Shown: positions 18,093 to 26,909 of the stretch, piece by piece
Numbering within the stretch: the first letter of the stretch is position 1
Layout: the number at the start of each line of letters is the position of its first letter
Assembly (NCBI RefSeq): GCF_015999335.1
Contig: NZ_JAEACP010000011.1
Span: 125,048 to 183,349 of the forward strand
Length of the DNA stretch: 58,302 bases
Source: Tabrizicola soli
GTDB taxonomy: Bacteria > Pseudomonadota > Alphaproteobacteria > Rhodobacterales > Rhodobacteraceae
Reading direction: 5' to 3'
Made by a program: the position numbers and the translations under genes
The notes under the pieces: generated by a model
Seen by the model: the letters and a program-made list of their open reading frames with translations, nothing else
Told to the model about the DNA's origin: nothing
Database searches by the model: none

Positions 18093-20375
18093 ATGGCAGA
18101 GCGGCTCGAATGGAATGTCAGCGGCATGGACTGCGCCTCTTGCGTGGCGAAGGTGGCGCGGGCGGTGGAGCGGATGCCGGGGGTGAGCGAGGTGTCGGTC
18201 GCGCTGATGGCCGAGAAGCTTTCGTTGACCCTCGCACCCGACACCACGCCGAGGGAAAGGATCGAGGCGACGGTCAGGGCGCTTGGCTATGGCATCGCGC
18301 CGAAGGGCACGGCGGCGCCGAAGCAGAAGGGCTTCGTGCTGCCCGAGGCGAAGACGCCGCCCGACCACGGGCCAGGGCATCTCCATGCGGGCGGGACCGA
18401 GCTTGACCCTGGCCATGAGCCGGGCGACGGCGACCATGCCGCTGCCGCGGGGGCCGATGCCGGTCATGGCAGCGGTGGCCATCTCCACGACGCCCCCGCC
18501 GACCGGGGCAGGCGCTGGTTCCGGACGGCCAAGGGTCGGCTGGTCCTCGTCACCGGACTCTTGCTGGCGGCGGCCTGGGCTGTGGATCTGACCGCCGGCC
18601 ACGAGCTCGGATATCGGGCCTTCGCCGCCGCCTGCGTGATCGGCGTCGCTCCGGTCGCGCAACGGGCATTCGCGGCGCTGCGGATGGGCCAGCCTTTCAC
18701 CATCGAAAGCCTGATGACCATCGCCGCTGTGGGCGCCCTGTTCATCGGCGCGGTCGAGGAGGCGGCGCTGGTCGTCTTCCTCTTCGCCGTGGGCGAAGTG
18801 CTGGAGGGGGTGGCCGCCAACCAGGCCCGGGACGGCATCCGTGCGCTGGCGAACCTCGTCCCCAGGACCGCGCTGCTGGTCGAGGGCGCGGCCACGCGCG
18901 AGGTCCCTGCGGCCAGCCTGGTCATCGGCCAGACGGTCCTTGCCCGCCCCGGCGACCGCATTCCGGCGGATGGCGAGATCGTCGAGGGAACGAGCGGCGT
19001 GGATGAAAGCCCCGTCACCGGCGAAAGCCTGCCCAAGACGCGCGGCCCTGGCGAGGCGGTCCTTGCCGGCTCGATCAATACCGAGGCCGCCCTGCGCATC
19101 CGCGTGACCAAGGCGGCCGAGGACAACACCATCGCCCGCATCATCCGGCTGGTGGAGGAGGCCGAGGAGGCGCGCGCCCCGACCGAACGCTTCATCGACC
19201 GCTTCAGCCGCTGGTACATGCCGCTGATCGTCGCGCTGTCCGTGGCCGTGATCCTGATCCCGCCCTTGGCCATGGGGGCGGACTGGGACACCTGGATCTA
19301 TCGCGGGCTGACGCTGCTCCTGATCGGTTGCCCTTGCGCGCTGGTGATCTCGGTCCCGGCCTCCATCGCCTCGGCCCTCTCGGCGGGGGCGCGGCGGGGG
19401 CTCCTCATGAAAGGCGGCGCCGTGATCGAGGCGGCGGCCTTTGTGCGGCAGGTCGCGTTCGACAAGACCGGCACGCTCACCCATGGCCGCCCGGAGGTGG
19501 TGGATGTGGTGCCCGCCGGCCGCGCGACCGAGGCGGAGGTGCTGCGCCTCGCGGCGGCCGTCGAGAGCGGGTCCAGCCATCCGCTGGCGCAGGCGATCCT
19601 GCGGCGGGCGGAAGGAATCCCCCTGCCCGCTGCCACTGCCGCCCGGGCCATCACCGGCAAGGGCGTGTCGGCGACGGTCGAGGGGCGCGATCTGACCATC
19701 GCGAGCCCTCGCCACGCCGCGGAGACGGGCGCGCTTCAGGGCGAGGGAATCCACCGGACCAGGGTGATGGAGGAGGAAGGCAAGACTGTCGCCGTCCTGT
19801 TCGAGGGCAAGGCGGCGCTTGGCCTGATCGGCTTGCGCGACGTGCCGCGCGCCGATGCGGTCGAGGCGGTGCGCCAGCTGCGCGCCATGGGGATCACGCC
19901 CACGATCCTGACCGGCGACAACCCGCGCACCGCGGCGGCCATCGCAGGCAGCCTCGGCACCGAATTCCGGGCCGGGATGCTGCCCGGGGACAAGCTGGCC
20001 GCGATCCGCGAGATGGCGGCGCGGGGCGGGGTGATGATGGTGGGCGACGGGATCAATGACGCGCCGGCGCTGAAGCACGCCTCGGTCGGGGTGGCGATGG
20101 GATCGGGGACGGATGTGGCGCTGGAGACGGCGGATGCGGCGATCCTGCGCGACCGGGTGACGGACGTTCCGGCGCAGATCCGGCTGGCCCGCGCCACCAT
20201 GTCGAACATCCGGCAGAACGTGGCGCTGGCCCTGGGGCTGAAGGCGGTGTTCCTCGCAACGTCCGTCTTCGGCATCACCGGGCTCTGGATCGCGATTCTC
20301 GCCGATACCGGGGCGACCGTGCTGGTGACGCTGAACGCGCTGCGGCTTTTGGCCTACAACCCGGAGAAGGCCTGA
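18093..20375 (+). CDS. zntA: Zn/Cd/Pb-exporting P1B-type ATPase
   Basis: 760-residue inner-membrane pump. Domains in order: HMA domain (GMDCASC, about residue 12); a long His-rich linker of about 45 residues (HGPGHLHAGG... HGSGGHLHD); membrane segments; actuator with TGES; the CPC metal-site helix (IGCPCALVIS); DKTGTLTHG phosphorylation site; SSHPLA; and MVGDGINDAPAL. CPC plus a MerR divalent-metal sensor points to a ZntA/CadA-type Zn/Cd/Pb exporter. The His linker probably gathers metal. The next gene starts one base after the stop, so they were once an operon. Confidence 0.93.
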   Translation: MAERLEWNVSGMDCASCVAKVARAVERMPGVSEVSVALMAEKLSLTLAPDTTPRERIEATVRALGYGIAPKGTAAPKQKGFVLPEAKTPPDHGPGHLHAGGTELDPGHEPGDGDHAAAAGADAGHGSGGHLHDAPADRGRRWFRTAKGRLVLVTGLLLAAAWAVDLTAGHELGYRAFAAACVIGVAPVAQRAFAALRMGQPFTIESLMTIAAVGALFIGAVEEAALVVFLFAVGEVLEGVAANQARDGIRALANLVPRTALLVEGAATREVPAASLVIGQTVLARPGDRIPADGEIVEGTSGVDESPVTGESLPKTRGPGEAVLAGSINTEAALRIRVTKAAEDNTIARIIRLVEEAEEARAPTERFIDRFSRWYMPLIVALSVAVILIPPLAMGADWDTWIYRGLTLLLIGCPCALVISVPASIASALSAGARRGLLMKGGAVIEAAAFVRQVAFDKTGTLTHGRPEVVDVVPAGRATEAEVLRLAAAVESGSSHPLAQAILRRAEGIPLPAATAARAITGKGVSATVEGRDLTIASPRHAAETGALQGEGIHRTRVMEEEGKTVAVLFEGKAALGLIGLRDVPRADAVEAVRQLRAMGITPTILTGDNPRTAAAIAGSLGTEFRAGMLPGDKLAAIREMAARGGVMMVGDGINDAPALKHASVGVAMGSGTDVALETADAAILRDRVTDVPAQIRLARATMSNIRQNVALALGLKAVFLATSVFGITGLWIAILADTGATVLVTLNALRLLAYNPEKA

Positions 20376-20376
20376 C

Positions 20377-20814
20377 ATGCTTCTTCGCTCTGGTTGGGCG
20401 GCGCTGGCTGTCCTTGGCGTCTACCTGATCCTGTTCTTCGTGGGCGGGGTGCGGGCGGCGCAGGCGTCGGGGCGTCCGATCTGGCTCTTCGGGGCGGCGA
20501 CCGGGTGGGATCGCATGGCGGCGACAGGCTTCCGTGCGGCCTTCGCATTCTCCCTCGCGGGGCCGCTGCTGTGGCTCGCCGTTCCTGCACTGCACAAGGT
20601 CGATCCCCTCTGGACCGCAGGGGGCCTTTCCCTTCCCGGCCTTTCGGGCGTCGCCCTCGCGGCAGGCGGCGCGATGCTGGCCTTTGCGGCGCAGAGGACG
20701 ATGGGGGCGTCGTGGCGGGTGGGTGTGAAGACAGGCGAGACGGGGGCGCTGGTGCGGGGCGGTCTGTTCCGGCTTTGGCCCGACGCAGGTTTCGGGGGCC
20801 AAGTTTCATGGTAG
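20377..20814 (+). pseudogene. Truncated isoprenylcysteine carboxyl methyltransferase-like gene
   Basis: The first ~130 residues look like a membrane protein of the ICMT family: hydrophobic N-terminal helices, then GASWRVGVKTGETGALVRGGLFR. The conserved continuation (RNP-x-F-x-GQ, the cofactor-binding catalytic half) is only faintly visible as a garbled WPDAGFGGQVS before a stop at 20814. The C-terminal third is absent. The break lies 25 bp before a CRISPR repeat, so a rearrangement has removed the 3' end. It begins one base after zntA. Confidence 0.65.
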
Positions 20815-20839
20815 AAGCTGTGTGGGATGGCGAGCGCCT

Positions 20840-20937
20840 GTTTCGATCCGCGCTCCCGGATGGAGAGCGACTGAAGGGCGTGGCAGCGTTCGCCCCCCGA
20901 GCCGAGTTTCGATCCGCGCTCCCGGATGGGGAGCGAC
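20840..20937 (-). CRISPR. Orphan CRISPR remnant: two 32-bp repeats, one 34-bp spacer (type I-C-like)
   Basis: Repeats at 20840-20871 and 20906-20937 are identical except for one base (GGAGAG versus GGGGAG). The spacer at 20872-20905 is 34 nt. On the minus strand the repeat starts GTCGCTCCCC and ends GCGGATCGAAAC. Its length, GTCGC start, internal dyad and GAAAC end match type I-C repeats. The mutated copy is then the leader-distal one, as usual for terminal repeats. No cas gene is present. The 34 nt after the second repeat (20938-20971) is also spacer-sized. Confidence 0.8.
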
Positions 20938-21403
20938 GCGCGCTTCTCGCGCACAGCGATGTCATCGCGGAAGGTTCCAGCAACAGACGTTCGCAGGCGT
21001 TGTCCGGTCCATAGATCGGGTCATCATTCCGTGTGGCAATCCCGAGGATCAGCAAAGCCATGTCCGCGTTCGCAGGGTCGGGCGAATACTTTGTTTCCCA
21101 CGGCCAGTACTGCGGCCTTGTGACATTGGCTGCCATCCAGGCCTCCCGTTTCTTGATCCATTTCAGAACCTCGCGTTGCGCAAGCCGCTTGCCCGCAATC
21201 GCATCCTGATAGGTGCGGTGCTGGAGCGCTTCCTCCACCGACACCTCCTGCGCCCGCCCGTTGCGGGTGATCGTCAGGATCCGGTCGATGATCACGTCGA
21301 AGGCCGATGGCTGTGTGTCGACCGCCTTCGTCGGTCGCCCCTTCGGATTGCCACTCGCTCCCGGCCTGAAGCGCCCGGCGTTGGAAGCATTGCCCTTCGT
21401 CAT
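20938..21403 (-). pseudogene. DUF5681 protein gene, 3' end lost at the CRISPR remnant
   Basis: From Met at 21403 the frame reads MTKGNASNAGRFRPGASGNP then KGRPTK, the N-terminal signature of DUF5681 proteins of mobile elements and prophages (function unknown). Convincing protein-like sequence continues to about residue 144 (YGPDNACERLLLEP, near 20972). After that the frame simply translates the CRISPR repeats, giving a repeated RSPSGSADRN peptide, and runs on antisense to the broken methyltransferase gene. The native 3' end is therefore missing; the exact breakpoint is uncertain by some tens of bases. Confidence 0.7.
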
Positions 21404-21598
21404 GAAGCCTCGCCCTCGCGCTGCGGATCCTGCCCGGTCACAGTACCATGTGATGGAATACTATCGAGAAGTTGAAAAATTCTTACACCAGCGACTGGAC
21501 TTGCCCGGCAAGAAGAGCGTTGCGGACATCATGCCCGGATCCCCGGGCTTGCCCCGGTACGGGCGACAGGTTCGCCCGCCAACCGAAAGGGCAACAAG

Positions 21599-22045
21599 AT
21601 GACCACCCGCAAACACAACACCATTGTCCCGGACACACCGCCCAGCGAGCGGTCGAAGGATGCGGCCAATAGCGACGACACGACGGCCGCGATCCCGGCG
21701 GTGCCGAAAGCGCCCCAGCCTCCACGCCGAGGCAAGGACAAGGCGACGACAAGAAACGAGACGAACGCGCCAGCAGCTTCTGAGGACGAGGCGCCGAACG
21801 GGGCCGCCCTTGCGACCGGAGTGGCAGTCGCGAACTCCCTGCCACAGTCGAAGCTCGACCGTCTCCTTATCCGTCTCCGCCAGCCCGGCGGCGCTACGAT
21901 CAGCGATCTTATGGATGCGACCGGCTGGCAGGCGCACTCCGTGCGGGGCGCGATTGCCGGCGCGCTACGGAAGAAGGGCCACACTGTGGTGTCCGGGAAG
22001 ACGGACGGCGGAGAGCGGCGCTACCGGCTCCAGGGGGCTCCATGA
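21599..22045 (+). CDS. DUF3489 domain protein of a recombinase cassette
   Basis: 148 residues. The first ~80 are Thr/Pro/Ala/Glu-rich and probably disordered. The C-terminal KLDRLLIRLRQPGGATISDL- then ATGWQAHSVRGAIAGALRKK is the winged-helix-like DUF3489 domain, likely DNA binding. It overlaps the following DUF2924 gene by 4 bp (ATGA). DUF3489-DUF2924-recombinase is a recurrent trio in alphaproteobacterial mobile elements. Confidence 0.85.
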   Translation: MTTRKHNTIVPDTPPSERSKDAANSDDTTAAIPAVPKAPQPPRRGKDKATTRNETNAPAASEDEAPNGAALATGVAVANSLPQSKLDRLLIRLRQPGGATISDLMDATGWQAHSVRGAIAGALRKKGHTVVSGKTDGGERRYRLQGAP

Positions 22046-22476
22046 TGCGGCGAGCCTCTGGGGCGAATGTAACGGAGGCCGAGATCAATGCCCTTGCGGG
22101 GCTCGACCTGCCCGCCCTCCGCGCCATCTGGGAGAACCGCATCGGCCAGCCACCGAAACTGCGATCCCGGGAGCTTCTGCGCCACCTCCTCGCCTGGCAT
22201 CTGCAAGTCGAAGCGTTCGGGGACCTCGACCGCGAAACCCGACGGCGGCTTGCCGCCCGTGGGCCGGTCGAGGCCGAGGGCCGGCATCTCGGGATCGGGG
22301 CCATCCTGCGCCGTGACTGGCAGGGGCGGCGCATCGAGGTGGCCGTAGAGAGCGATGGTTTCCGCTGGGACGGGCGGCTCTTCCCGAGCCTGTCATCAGT
22401 GGCCCGCGCCGTCACCGGCACCCGCTGGAACGGTCCACGCTTCTTTGGGTTGCGCGCCGACGAGGCGGCGGCATGA
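22042..22476 (+). CDS. DUF2924 domain protein of a recombinase cassette
   Basis: 144 residues: LDLPALRAIWENRIGQPPKLRSRELLRHLLAWHLQ is the family core, and the C-terminal WDGRLFPSLSSVARAVTGTRWNGPRFFGLR is a typical DNA-binding-like ending that resembles RAMA/HTH-like domains. It overlaps both neighbours by 4 bp, so the three products are made together. It is probably an accessory factor of the recombinase; no biochemical role is known to me. Confidence 0.87.
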   Translation: MMRRASGANVTEAEINALAGLDLPALRAIWENRIGQPPKLRSRELLRHLLAWHLQVEAFGDLDRETRRRLAARGPVEAEGRHLGIGAILRRDWQGRRIEVAVESDGFRWDGRLFPSLSSVARAVTGTRWNGPRFFGLRADEAAA

Positions 22477-24122
22477 AGCCAGATGCCGGGCGACCGCAGT
22501 TCAGACGGCCGGAGCAAAGGCGCTGCGCTGTCTACACCCGCAAAAGCTCCGACGAAGGTCTGGATCAGGAATTCAACTCGCTTGATGCGCAGCGCGAAGC
22601 CTGCTCCGCCTATGTGAAAAGCCAGTCCGGCGAGGGCTGGAGGCTCTTGCCCGCGCCTTACGACGATGGCGGCTGTTCAGGCGGGACAATGGATCGTCCC
22701 GCACTCCGGCGCCTCCTTGCCGACATCGAGGCCGGGCGCATCGACATCATTGTGGTCTACAAGATCGACAGACTGACCCGCTCGCTGACGGATTTTGCAC
22801 GGATGGTCGAGATCTTCGATCGCCACGGCGTCAGCTTTGTCTCGGTCACTCAAGCCTTCAATACCACAACGAGCATGGGGCGGTTGACGCTCAATGTCCT
22901 GTTGCCCTTTGCCCGGTTCGAACGCGAGGTGACGGGCGAGCGGATCCGCGACAAGATCGCCGCCTCCAAGGCCAAGGGCATGTGGATGGGGGGAGTCTTA
23001 CCCATCGGCTACGACAGGCCGATCCACGGGAGCCGCACACTCGTTGTGAACGAGACCGAAGCCGCGCTGGTGCGACGTATCTTCGCCAGCTATCTCGATC
23101 TCGGATCAGTCCATGCGCTCGAGCACCAATTGCAAAGGGAAGGCATCGTCTCGAAGCGGCATGTCAGCAGCACGGGCCGAGAGACCGGAGGCCAGCCCTT
23201 CAGCCGGGGCGCACTGTTCCACCTCCTGCGCAATCGTCTCTATCTCGGGGAGATCCGACATGGCGACACCTACCATCCGGGTTTGCATCCCGCCATCGTG
23301 GACGCGACCCTGTTCGACGCCGTGCAACATCGGCTCGACGGCAATGCCCGCAAGCGCAAGTCCGCGCGCGAAAGCGTGGCGCGCTCCGCCCTGACCGGTC
23401 GGATCTTCGATGCCGACGGCCATCCGATGTCGCCGACCTTCGCCTATGGCAAGGGTGGCCGGCTCTACCGCTACTATGTCTCGGCGCCGCTGCAGCAGGG
23501 CGCGCGGCGCAGTGCAGGCGACACTGGCCCCCGCCGGGCCTCAGGCCCAGCGCTGGAAGAATCGCTCGCCACTGCGCTGCGCCGTCTGATGCCGGAAGAC
23601 ATGAGGATGGACGTGGATCCGCTTGCCCGCATTCTGCGGATCGAGGTTCTGCGCGACGGCGTCGAGGTCGTTCTGCCCATCACGCTTCTACGCCGACTTG
23701 AGCCCCGATTGGCCACCGGCGAACAGGCTGCTGTCGATCCTGCCGATCCCACGCACCTGCGCCTGGAACTTCCGCTGCGGCTCTCGACCCACAGGGGCCG
23801 TACAGAAATTCTGGCGGCAGCACCGCGCCCGCGCAAGGCAGATCCGGTCCTGGTAGCGGCCCTGCGTTCGGCGCAACAGATGTTCATGCGGGGCACTCAA
23901 GGCAGGCCCACGCTCGACGCCGCACCTGACACCTCGCACCGCCGTCGCCTTGTCCGTCTGGCCTTCCTCGCACCCGATCTGCAGCGCGCCATCCTGGCGG
24001 GAGAGCAACCGGAAAACCTGACCCTCGCCCGGTTCCTTGACAGTGATCTGCCCCTGTCCTGGGCGGCCCAGCGGCGGATGTTCGAGGTCATCGCCTCCGA
24101 GAACCATCACCGGCGCGTTTGA
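22473..24122 (+). CDS. Large serine recombinase (site-specific)
   Basis: 549 residues. The N-terminal resolvase/invertase domain begins CAVYTRKSSDEGLDQEFNSLDAQREAC; the catalytic Ser is in YTRKSS. VVYKIDRLTRSLTDF carries the active-site Arg motif. A recombinase domain follows (GVLPIGYDRPIHGSRTLVVNETEA to RGALFHLLRNRLYLGEIRH), with a zinc-ribbon-like region lacking an obvious Cys quartet and a long C-terminal region. It probably integrates or excises the local element. No att sites can be proved, but a hexamer-repeat cluster lies just downstream. Confidence 0.92.
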   Translation: MKPDAGRPQFRRPEQRRCAVYTRKSSDEGLDQEFNSLDAQREACSAYVKSQSGEGWRLLPAPYDDGGCSGGTMDRPALRRLLADIEAGRIDIIVVYKIDRLTRSLTDFARMVEIFDRHGVSFVSVTQAFNTTTSMGRLTLNVLLPFARFEREVTGERIRDKIAASKAKGMWMGGVLPIGYDRPIHGSRTLVVNETEAALVRRIFASYLDLGSVHALEHQLQREGIVSKRHVSSTGRETGGQPFSRGALFHLLRNRLYLGEIRHGDTYHPGLHPAIVDATLFDAVQHRLDGNARKRKSARESVARSALTGRIFDADGHPMSPTFAYGKGGRLYRYYVSAPLQQGARRSAGDTGPRRASGPALEESLATALRRLMPEDMRMDVDPLARILRIEVLRDGVEVVLPITLLRRLEPRLATGEQAAVDPADPTHLRLELPLRLSTHRGRTEILAAAPRPRKADPVLVAALRSAQQMFMRGTQGRPTLDAAPDTSHRRRLVRLAFLAPDLQRAILAGEQPENLTLARFLDSDLPLSWAAQRRMFEVIASENHHRRV

Positions 24123-24190
24123 GCACAAGGCGCAGCGGCAGAGGCGATCAGCAGCACTCCGTGCCTCCTTCACGAGCCAGATTGCAGTCA

Positions 24191-24514
24191 CCTGTTATTT
24201 TGCGAAACTGCCCGATAACAGGAGGGAACAGGCCCTGATACGGCGCCTAAATCGCCTGTTCCGCGGCAAAACAGGAAACTGCCGTTCTGCGCTCCAACCC
24301 ACTGAAATGACGGCACTCTCTGGCGCATAGGCCGGTAGACTCCGCGATCCGGGCCTGTTTTGTCCTGTTAATCGCGAAAAACTCCCTGTTCCGCGCAAAC
24401 TCCACCTCCTTCCGGGCCGCCGGAGACCGGGCCGCGGCAAGGGCTTGAATACCCAGGAACAGGTGCCGAATACGCGAGGCAGGAACGGGTTGGCGATAGG
24501 AAAGTGCCCCTGTT
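24191..24514. repeat. Cluster of ten CCTGTT/AACAGG hexamers downstream of the recombinase
   Basis: CCTGTT occurs at 24191, 24255, 24354, 24364, 24385 and 24509. Its complement AACAGG occurs at 24217, 24227, 24270 and 24458. Fewer than one copy would be expected by chance in 324 bp. Several continue as CCTGTTCCGCG. The 24123-24693 stretch has no credible gene. The repeats may be recombinase- or accessory-protein-binding sites or a control region of the element. Confidence 0.7.
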
Positions 24515-24693
24515 ACGGGCGGTTAGCGGCGCGCGGCGCCATCAGAGACCAATCGTGGGGGTGGGTGGCGGAGGAAACGGGACTGCCGTCGAACCTTCTC
24601 TGAAAAAGATGTAATAAATTCAATAAGCTGCGACATCGCAACAGATCGTGTGCACAAGGTTGGAACCGGCTTTGGAAGGCTGGTCAAGATTGT

Positions 24694-26097
24694 TCACACG
24701 TCTCCGACGGGCAAGCGAACAACGACTTCTAGTCCTCCTTCTGGCAAATTGCGGAGCAGGACCGTCCCGCCATGAGCCTGAATGATTGACCGGGCGATTG
24801 CGAGGCCCAGACCAACGCCCCCCGTATCGCGGCTGCGTGATCCCTCCAGGCGCACAAACGGCTCAAACACAGCCTCAAGCTGATCACTGGGCAATCCGGG
24901 ACCCTTGTCTGCGATGGTAATGACAGCCATTCCCGGTTCTTGCTTCAGCGTCACCTTCGCTACGCCGCCATAGCGGACCGCATTGTCGATCAGGTTGCGC
25001 AGCGCGCGGTTCAGGGTCTGCGGGCGGATGGTTGCGAGCAGCGGCTGTGACGGGGCAAGGGTGGCCCTGTCGCCGCCTACATCGCCCACCAGATCGGCCA
25101 GCAGCTTGGCGAGGTCGACTTCGGTGGCGGGTTCCGCCCTCGCGACCCCGCGCGCGAATTCCAGCGTGGCCTCGACCATGGCCTGCATCTCCTCGACCAG
25201 TGCTTTCAGCCGGATGCTGTCCTCGGTTTCATCAAGCATCTCGATCCGGAGCCGCATCGCGGTCAGGGGCGAACGCAGGTCATGGCTCAGGGCAGCAAGC
25301 ATATGCGCGCGCTCGTTCACGAAGCGGGTCAGTCGGTCTTTCATCCGGTTGAAGGCCTGTGTGGTCTCGCGCACCTCGGACGGCCCCTTCATCGGCAGCG
25401 GATCGGCATCAAGGCCGCGACCCAGCCGGTCGGCGCCGACGGCGAGGGCGCGCATCGGGCCGACGACACGCTGCGCAGTCCACCAGGCCACCAGAGCCAC
25501 GGCCACCGCCATCAACAGCAGCGGCAACAGGGCTTGCGGCGAAAGCTGCGGGCCGGGGCGATGAAACATCGTGCGCACGTTCAGCCAATCGCCCGCAGCG
25601 AGACGGATCGACAGCGTCAGTTCGATGGGGTCGGTGTGTCCGGCCATCATCGCCTCGTGCATTGGGCGCATGGCGGCGGGCATTGTATCCGGCATCGGCA
25701 GGGGAGCGACGGAAAGTGCATGAACATCGGCGCGGACTTCCCGGTCCGGCTCGCCAAGGATCTGCCGGATCTGGCTGAGAACCAGGTCCGCCTCGGCGCT
25801 GTCGCGGGACGCTTCAGGTTCTGGTCCCACCTCGAACCTGACCAGAGGCGAGTCTGCCGCCCGCAGGATGGACGGGCGCAGATCGGGTGGGGCACTGTCC
25901 AGAAGCAAGACCACATTCGCTGCGCGCCCTGCGGCCTCCAGCCCCAAGGCAGCCCGGACCGCGCGGTTCCGCTCATCTGTCAGCAGCAAAAGGCCAAGCC
26001 CCTGCGTGACGGCCAGCGCCAAAAGCAGCATGACCAGCAACTGTCCTCCCAGGGATTGAGGAGACAGCCTGCGCAGGAAAGGGGAGCGCGGGTTCAC
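24694..26097 (-). CDS. Sensor histidine kinase
   Basis: 467 residues in the inner membrane. It has an N-terminal transmembrane helix (LLVMLLLALAVTQGLGLLLL), a periplasmic sensor of about 140 residues with a Met-rich stretch (MPDTMPAAMRPMHEAMMAGH) suggestive of copper binding, and a second helix. HAMP, the H-box (LAALSHDLRSPLTAMRL), the N-box (RNLIDNAVRYGG), and G boxes (ADKGPGLP, GGVGLGLAI) follow. The GTG start overlaps the response-regulator stop (GTGA). The Met/His-rich proteins encoded divergently suggest a metal, perhaps copper, as stimulus. Confidence 0.92.
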   Translation of the reverse strand: MNPRSPFLRRLSPQSLGGQLLVMLLLALAVTQGLGLLLLTDERNRAVRAALGLEAAGRAANVVLLLDSAPPDLRPSILRAADSPLVRFEVGPEPEASRDSAEADLVLSQIRQILGEPDREVRADVHALSVAPLPMPDTMPAAMRPMHEAMMAGHTDPIELTLSIRLAAGDWLNVRTMFHRPGPQLSPQALLPLLLMAVAVALVAWWTAQRVVGPMRALAVGADRLGRGLDADPLPMKGPSEVRETTQAFNRMKDRLTRFVNERAHMLAALSHDLRSPLTAMRLRIEMLDETEDSIRLKALVEEMQAMVEATLEFARGVARAEPATEVDLAKLLADLVGDVGGDRATLAPSQPLLATIRPQTLNRALRNLIDNAVRYGGVAKVTLKQEPGMAVITIADKGPGLPSDQLEAVFEPFVRLEGSRSRDTGGVGLGLAIARSIIQAHGGTVLLRNLPEGGLEVVVRLPVGDV

Positions 26098-26819
26098 GGT
26101 ATCTCCCTCACATCGGCAGCAAGGCTGTACCCGCCACCCCAGACCGTAGCAATCAGCGCAGGCTTGGCGGGATCGGCCTCGATCTTGCGGCGCAGGCGGC
26201 TGATCTGGTTGTCGATGGTGCGGTCAAACACTTGCGCTGCGCGGCCCGAGGTCAGATCCAGCAGTTGTTCGCGGCTGAGCACGAAGCGCGGCCGTTCGAG
26301 GAACACCGTCAGCAGGCGGAATTCGGCGGTCGTCAGCGAAACTTCGTCGCCATCGGCTTCGGTGAGGGTTCGGCGGTCGGTATCCAATACCCAACGGTCG
26401 AATGCCAACCTGTGCCCGGCAAGGCTGCCGCCCACCACTTCCGCCCGATCGGATCGGCGCAAGATCGCCTTGATCCGGGCCAGCAACTCGCGCGGGTTGA
26501 ACGGTTTGGGCAGATAATCATCGGCGCCGACCTCCAGCCCCACGATGCGGTCGGTTTCATCGCCCAAAGCGGTCAGCATCAGGATCGGGATGCCGCCTTG
26601 TGCGCGAAGGCGTCGGCAGACCGACAGGCCATCTTCGCCCGGCATCATCACATCCAGCACGATCAGATCGAACTGACCCACCTTCATCGCCGCATCCATC
26701 GCCACGGCGTCAGCGGCAGAAGTCGCGCGCATGCCGTTCCTTGCCAGATACTTCACCAGCGCGTCGCGGATCTCGCGGTGATCATCGACGATCAGGATGT
26801 GCGGCGGGCTGGTCATCAT
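26094..26819 (-). CDS. OmpR-family response regulator
   Basis: 241 residues from the first of two Met codons at 26819. The receiver domain has the acidic DDH pair, the phospho-acceptor Asp in LIVLDVMMPGEDG, and the conserved Thr/Lys (MLTALGD, YLPKPFNPRELLARI). The C-terminal winged helix is Trans_Reg_C: LTTAEFRLLTVFLERPRFVLSREQLLD... RTIDNQISRLRRKIE. It is co-transcribed with the histidine kinase and probably controls the divergent EF-hand/DUF302 cluster. Confidence 0.95.
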   Translation of the reverse strand: MMTSPPHILIVDDHREIRDALVKYLARNGMRATSAADAVAMDAAMKVGQFDLIVLDVMMPGEDGLSVCRRLRAQGGIPILMLTALGDETDRIVGLEVGADDYLPKPFNPRELLARIKAILRRSDRAEVVGGSLAGHRLAFDRWVLDTDRRTLTEADGDEVSLTTAEFRLLTVFLERPRFVLSREQLLDLTSGRAAQVFDRTIDNQISRLRRKIEADPAKPALIATVWGGGYSLAADVREIP

Positions 26820-26873
26820 CGTGTCTCCTGATCTGAACCCTAGCTGATCCTGAGGGCGCTTCGGGTAGAAGAT

Positions 26874-26909
26874 TGTCGCAAACCTCTCTCTGCGCCGCCG
26901 CTTGCGACA
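26874..26909. promoter_or_regulatory. Inverted repeat in the divergent regulator/EF-hand promoter region
   Basis: TGTCGCAA (26874-26881) and TTGCGACA (26902-26909) are perfect 8-bp inverted arms separated by 20 bp, in the 181-bp divergent region. It is a candidate operator for the adjacent response regulator; no experimental support is known to me. Confidence 0.4.

Noticed and set aside
17586-20378. 930-residue minus-strand open frame opposite zntA
   Set aside because: Only its last 140 residues (MerR) are real; the rest is Arg/His/Gly-rich antisense of zntA, a GC-rich shadow.
20354-21403. Full 349-residue DUF5681 open frame including a repeated RSPSGSADRN peptide
   Set aside because: The peptide repeat is a translation of CRISPR repeats, and the rest lies antisense to the methyltransferase gene; only the first ~144 residues look native.
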